DNA of 8,255 nucleotides, from contig WFUQ01000086.1 of the NCBI GenBank assembly GCA_015484935.1, positions 1-8,255 of the forward strand, read 5' to 3'. Below, one piece after another: positions 5,389 to 8,255 of this stretch. Position 1 is the stretch's first letter. Every line of letters starts with the position of its first letter. The notes beneath the pieces are model-generated. The model had not been told where the DNA came from and made no database searches. It saw only the letters and a list, made by a program, of their open reading frames with translations. Source of the DNA: Gammaproteobacteria bacterium (GTDB taxonomy: Bacteria > Pseudomonadota > Gammaproteobacteria > SZUA-229). Position numbers and translations under genes: made by a program.

Positions 5389-6546
5389 TTAGCGTTCGCT
5401 TATCTCATCATCGATGGGGTCGATGTAGGTGGACAGTTCGTATACATTCTTTACTCTTTCGGTAAAGCCGGATTTTTTCGTGAGTGTATTGATCTCACTG
5501 CGTACCACTTTACCGATGAAGCGGTGTATCTCTTCATTGGTGTACGAGAAGCCTTTCTGCTGTGGTTTCAATCTGAAAAACTCATGTTCGTTTTCGGCAC
5601 TGGTATAGGCGGCATCCGAGAAATCGACATAGCGACATTTTTTGCAGCCATAATATTGTTTGGTCTGCCCAAGTCGTTCGACACGGTTGTAAAAGTTGGA
5701 TGCCAGCAATACCCAGTCATACTGGTTGGTGGTGATGTAGATGTCCCGGCATTTGCCATGTAACTTTTTTACCCACTTGGCATGATCGGGTGCGTCTGTA
5801 TCGCCCTGATGCAACATGATGTTGCTGAATTTGATTGGAAAGGTGTGTTTGGTCAGTGTTTTCTGCAACAGGTGATGCCCCAGGCTGTGACACAGGAAAG
5901 ACAGTTTGAATTTACTGCCGGCTTTGCTGAGTAGTTGCTGGTTGATGGCTTTGAGTGCACGTGAGAAATCGGCTGCCGATGCTTCGGCGTTCATGCGTGC
6001 CAGTGTGTAATTCCGCCAGAAACCTTCGGCCATCTGGTAACCGGTACTCAGCAGGTTGCTGACTATGGTGGTACCGCCCAGAGCACGGATCAGTTTTTTT
6101 GCAGCTTCTTTCTTTAAGGCTTTGAGCAGTTTGTCATCGTCGCCGGTATAGGGTTGCGATGCCCATGAGAACGCGATGACATTGACGTGGTGTTGCTTCT
6201 CTATGTCAGCGGCTTTGCCGATGTTCTTGGCGGTGGTCTGGTTGTTGCCGTGCAGGAACACCACCCAGGGACGGTTCAATTCGGCATTGCCGGCTTTTAT
6301 CTTGTCGGTGATCTCATCGAATAACTGTGACTTGTCCTGCTCGGAAAAGAGCGTCAGACGTTTGTCTTTGATAGCCCTGCCTTTGCTGTCCTTTTTGACT
6401 TTCCCATCAGCACCTTTTCTGCTGACGAGGTGGGCCTTGCCGTAGACGTTACCTGTATCGCCCATGTCTTTGCCCAGAAAACTGTATGGTTTGGGTTTGC
6501 CATCCAGTGTACCTTCGAGTTTGCGGTTGGATATAACAACGATCAT
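5389..6546 (-). CDS. Alpha/beta hydrolase, DUF900-like
   Basis: The 385-residue protein has no signal peptide and should be cytoplasmic. It shows alpha/beta-hydrolase landmarks in order: VVFLHGNN (95-102) for the oxyanion loop, VIAFSWAS (123-130) as in DUF900 proteins, a nucleophile elbow LCHSLGHHL with S221, TTNQYDW with D277 as likely acid, and NEHEFF with H321 as likely catalytic histidine. The elbow has cysteine (C219) where most relatives have glycine or alanine. A CKKC pair (301-304) sits between acid and histidine and may bind metal or form a disulfide. The first 90 residues are lysine-rich and not recognised. The substrate is unknown; esterase, lipase or thioesterase activity are all possible. 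The start is backed by GGGAG seven bases upstream (6554-6558). It lies 31 bases after trhP and 75 before the exported protein gene, so it is probably in the same transcript. Confidence 0.75.
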   Translation of the reverse strand: MIVVISNRKLEGTLDGKPKPYSFLGKDMGDTGNVYGKAHLVSRKGADGKVKKDSKGRAIKDKRLTLFSEQDKSQLFDEITDKIKAGNAELNRPWVVFLHGNNQTTAKNIGKAADIEKQHHVNVIAFSWASQPYTGDDDKLLKALKKEAAKKLIRALGGTTIVSNLLSTGYQMAEGFWRNYTLARMNAEASAADFSRALKAINQQLLSKAGSKFKLSFLCHSLGHHLLQKTLTKHTFPIKFSNIMLHQGDTDAPDHAKWVKKLHGKCRDIYITTNQYDWVLLASNFYNRVERLGQTKQYYGCKKCRYVDFSDAAYTSAENEHEFFRLKPQQKGFSYTNEEIHRFIGKVVRSEINTLTKKSGFTERVKNVYELSTYIDPIDDEISER

Positions 6547-6553
6547 GTCCTTT

Positions 6554-6558
6554 CTCCC
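6554..6558 (-). promoter_or_regulatory. Ribosome binding site of the alpha/beta hydrolase gene
   Basis: GGGAG on the minus strand ends seven bases before the ATG at 6546. It supports this start, and suggests independent translation initiation although the gene probably shares a transcript with trhP. Confidence 0.6.
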
Positions 6559-6577
6559 TGGTTGTTGTGAAGTCTGT

Positions 6578-7930
6578 TCAGTCTAGGTAGCGTGCCAGTA
6601 AGCTCTGTTCGGTGGTGGTCTCGGGCAGCTGCATCTTGACGAAGTAGCCACTGCCGAGAGCCGATTCCATGTCCCTGCCATGCTGGTCTTGCATGTTATC
6701 GACGACGATGTCCTGATTGCCGCCGGGTGTGACCAGCTGCAGTCTGTCACCGAGTGAAAATTTGTTTTTTACATCGATCTCGGCGATGCCGGAGTCCCTG
6801 TCATAAGAGAGTACTTCGCCAACGAAGGCTTGCTGCCGACTCTTGGAATGACTGTCGACATAGTTCTGGTATTCGTGGGTATGATGGCGTTCGAAGAAGC
6901 CGTCGGTATAGCCCCGATTGGCGAGATTCTCCAGATCGCCGAACAATGCCGGATCAAATTCTTCACCACGTTCGGCGGCATCGATCGCCTGACGGTAACT
7001 CTGGGTGACACGGGCGACATAGTAATGCGATTTGGTGCGACCTTCTATCTTCAGACAATCCACACCGATGTCAATCAGTTTGCCGACGTGTTCGACTGCG
7101 CGCAGGTCTTTGGAATTCATGATGTAGGTGCCGTGTTCATCTTCGGTGATGGTGGTGTGTTCACCGGGGCGGTTTTTTTCTTCCAGCATATAGGTTTTGT
7201 CAGCCAGTGGATGACGTGTGCCGTTGCCCATCTCCGATGTGGTCGGTGCGGCGACCTGGATCGATTCGCCTGCGATCTTGTCGGTCGGTTTGTAGATACC
7301 TTCTGCGGTTTCTTCGGCTTCGACAGTCTTGTAATCCCATCGGCAGGAGTTGGTGCAGGTGCCCTGATTGGGGTCGCGGTGGTTGAAGTAACCGGATAGC
7401 AGACAACGACCGGAGTAGGCGATACATAATGCACCGTGTACGAAGACTTCGAGTTCGATGTCCGGGCATTCCTGACGTATCTCGGCGACTTCATCCAGCG
7501 ACAGTTCTCGTGACAGGATGATGCGATCGATACCTTGCTGTTGCCAGAACTTCACTGTGGCGAAATTGACCGTGTTGGCCTGTACCGAGAGATGGATGGG
7601 CATGTCCGGCCATTTTTCTTTCACCATCATGATGAGGCCGGGGTCGGCCATGATGAGTGCATCGGGACCGAGATCGATCACCGGTTCCAGATGGTCGATG
7701 TAGGTTCTGACCTTGCTGTTATGCGGCATCAGATTGGAGGTGAGGAAAAATTTCTTGCCCAGACGATGGGCTTCGTCGATGCCTATCTCCAGGTTCTTGT
7801 CTTTGAAATCGTTGTTACGTACGCGCAGGCTGTAGCGGGGTTGCCCGGCATAGACCGCATCCGCTCCGTAAGCGAAAGCGTAGCGCATGTTTTTGATGGT
7901 GCCTGCGGGGCTGAGAAGCTCGGTTTTCAT
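6578..7930 (-). CDS. trhP: Peptidase U32-family tRNA U34 hydroxylation protein TrhP (YegQ)
   Basis: TrhP carries out the prephenate-dependent route to 5-hydroxyuridine at tRNA position 34, the first step toward cmo5U in tRNAs reading NNN family boxes; it is not a true protease. From the ATG at 7930 the 450 residues align end to end with E. coli YegQ (453). Key stretches are ELLSPAGTIKNMRYAFAYG (4-22), ADPGLIMMV, HLSVQANTVN and the U32 signature EVFVHGALCIAYSGRC. Cysteines C169, C176, C192 and C196 match the YegQ set expected to hold an iron-sulfur cluster. EDEHGTYIMNSKDLRA and CLKIEGRTKS follow, and a C-terminal beta-barrel-like domain begins around residue 375. The frame remains open upstream to 8047, but those 39 codons have no counterpart in the family; M1-KTELLSPAG mirrors the E. 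coli start. No strong ribosome binding site is visible. It is the first gene of the minus-strand run. Confidence 0.93.
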   Translation of the reverse strand: MKTELLSPAGTIKNMRYAFAYGADAVYAGQPRYSLRVRNNDFKDKNLEIGIDEAHRLGKKFFLTSNLMPHNSKVRTYIDHLEPVIDLGPDALIMADPGLIMMVKEKWPDMPIHLSVQANTVNFATVKFWQQQGIDRIILSRELSLDEVAEIRQECPDIELEVFVHGALCIAYSGRCLLSGYFNHRDPNQGTCTNSCRWDYKTVEAEETAEGIYKPTDKIAGESIQVAAPTTSEMGNGTRHPLADKTYMLEEKNRPGEHTTITEDEHGTYIMNSKDLRAVEHVGKLIDIGVDCLKIEGRTKSHYYVARVTQSYRQAIDAAERGEEFDPALFGDLENLANRGYTDGFFERHHTHEYQNYVDSHSKSRQQAFVGEVLSYDRDSGIAEIDVKNKFSLGDRLQLVTPGGNQDIVVDNMQDQHGRDMESALGSGYFVKMQLPETTTEQSLLARYLD

Positions 7931-8077
7931 GGGGCGCATTCTAGCACCGGACAGGGCAGGTATCTGCCTGATTATCGAAAGATTTTGATGGAGCATGGCT
8001 CTGTCTGGTGGATGCGTATCCCATTGTAGGTGTGCATTCTTCCGCACATGTCGGTGGCAGCCGGCTAAACTGGCAGT

Positions 8078-8255
8078 ATGATGATTCTGTTAAACAATAT
8101 TTGGGCGGTGGTGCTGGATACGGCTTTCTGGTTGTTGATCGGTCTGCTGGCGGCGGGCTTGATCAGGGTTTTCATCCCGCAGGATGCCATGCGTCGCTGG
8201 GTGGGTGGTAAGGGTATCGGGGCGATATTACGCGCGGCACTGTTGGGTGCACCGC
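8078..8255 (+). CDS. SO_0444-type Cu/Zn efflux permease, N-terminal part only
   Basis: The frame opens with ATG ATG at 8078 and runs off the window after 59 full codons. The peptide (MMILLNNIWAVVLDTAFWLL, then IGLLAAGLIRVFIP and MRRWVGGKGIGAILRAALLGAP) matches the start of permeases in the ArsP/DUF318 group named after Shewanella SO_0444, thought to export copper or zinc. In that family the next residues are usually PLPLCSCGV, which would lie just beyond the edge. The first helix (about 8-31) and the LG-type loop before the second helix are visible. It is divergent from trhP with a 147-base gap. The ribosome binding site is weak, and either methionine may be used. The family call rests on a short fragment. 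Confidence 0.7.
   Translation, partial: MMILLNNIWAVVLDTAFWLLIGLLAAGLIRVFIPQDAMRRWVGGKGIGAILRAALLGAP

Noticed and set aside
6830..7399. Long plus-strand open frame of 189 codons
   Set aside because: It lies wholly antisense to conserved trhP sequence, including its cysteine signature, and reads as a mirror of that coding frame.
7931..8047. N-terminal extension of TrhP to an ATG at 8047
   Set aside because: The 39 extra codons have no equivalent in YegQ proteins and the family start aligns with the ATG at 7930; the frame is simply open by chance.

Overview
The window looks like chromosome from a gammaproteobacterium. Tag, TrmH and TrhP/YegQ all read as close relatives of their enterobacterial counterparts, but the setting is not enterobacterial: there is a VPLPA/PEP-CTERM exported protein, a DoxX-like membrane protein, and the start of an SO_0444-type metal permease. 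A free-living, aquatic or sediment lineage would fit, but I cannot name genus or family. Coding density is high from about 1.5 kb rightward. The first 1.5 kb is more AT-rich and mostly non-coding.

Layout. Positions 1-522 hold no recognisable gene, only one perfect GC-rich hairpin. Positions 523-1212 (minus) encode a PEP-CTERM protein with a choice-of-anchor-E-like fold, complete from signal peptide to sorting tail but interrupted by one in-frame amber codon. Upstream of it lies a very good sigma-54 (-24/-12) promoter match, with an AT-rich tract and a palindrome where an activator site would be expected. On the other side of this divergent region, tag (3-methyladenine DNA glycosylase I) runs plus from a GTG start. 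A short DoxX-like gene follows on the plus strand; its first membrane helix is in frame but lacks a normal start codon, suggesting a small frameshift.

From 2568 to 7930 every gene is on the minus strand. In transcription order they are: trhP (tRNA U34 hydroxylation), an alpha/beta hydrolase with a C-H-S-L-G nucleophile elbow, an exported two-cysteine protein of unknown function, a TlpA/ResA-like thioredoxin (ATGA overlap with the preceding gene), a TerC-family membrane protein, and trmH (tRNA Gm18 methyltransferase). Gaps are mostly 19-106 bp, so one or two polycistronic units are likely. Divergent from trhP, the first 59 codons of a permease run off the right edge.

How they may work together. 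trhP and trmH are tRNA-modification housekeeping genes at the two ends of the minus-strand run. The most functionally suggestive core is the hydrolase / exported two-cysteine protein / TlpA trio. The tight coupling of the last two hints that the thioredoxin acts on, or with, the exported protein. TerC and the edge permease are both metal-ion transport families. No CRISPR array, tRNA, rRNA, transposase or phage gene is visible.
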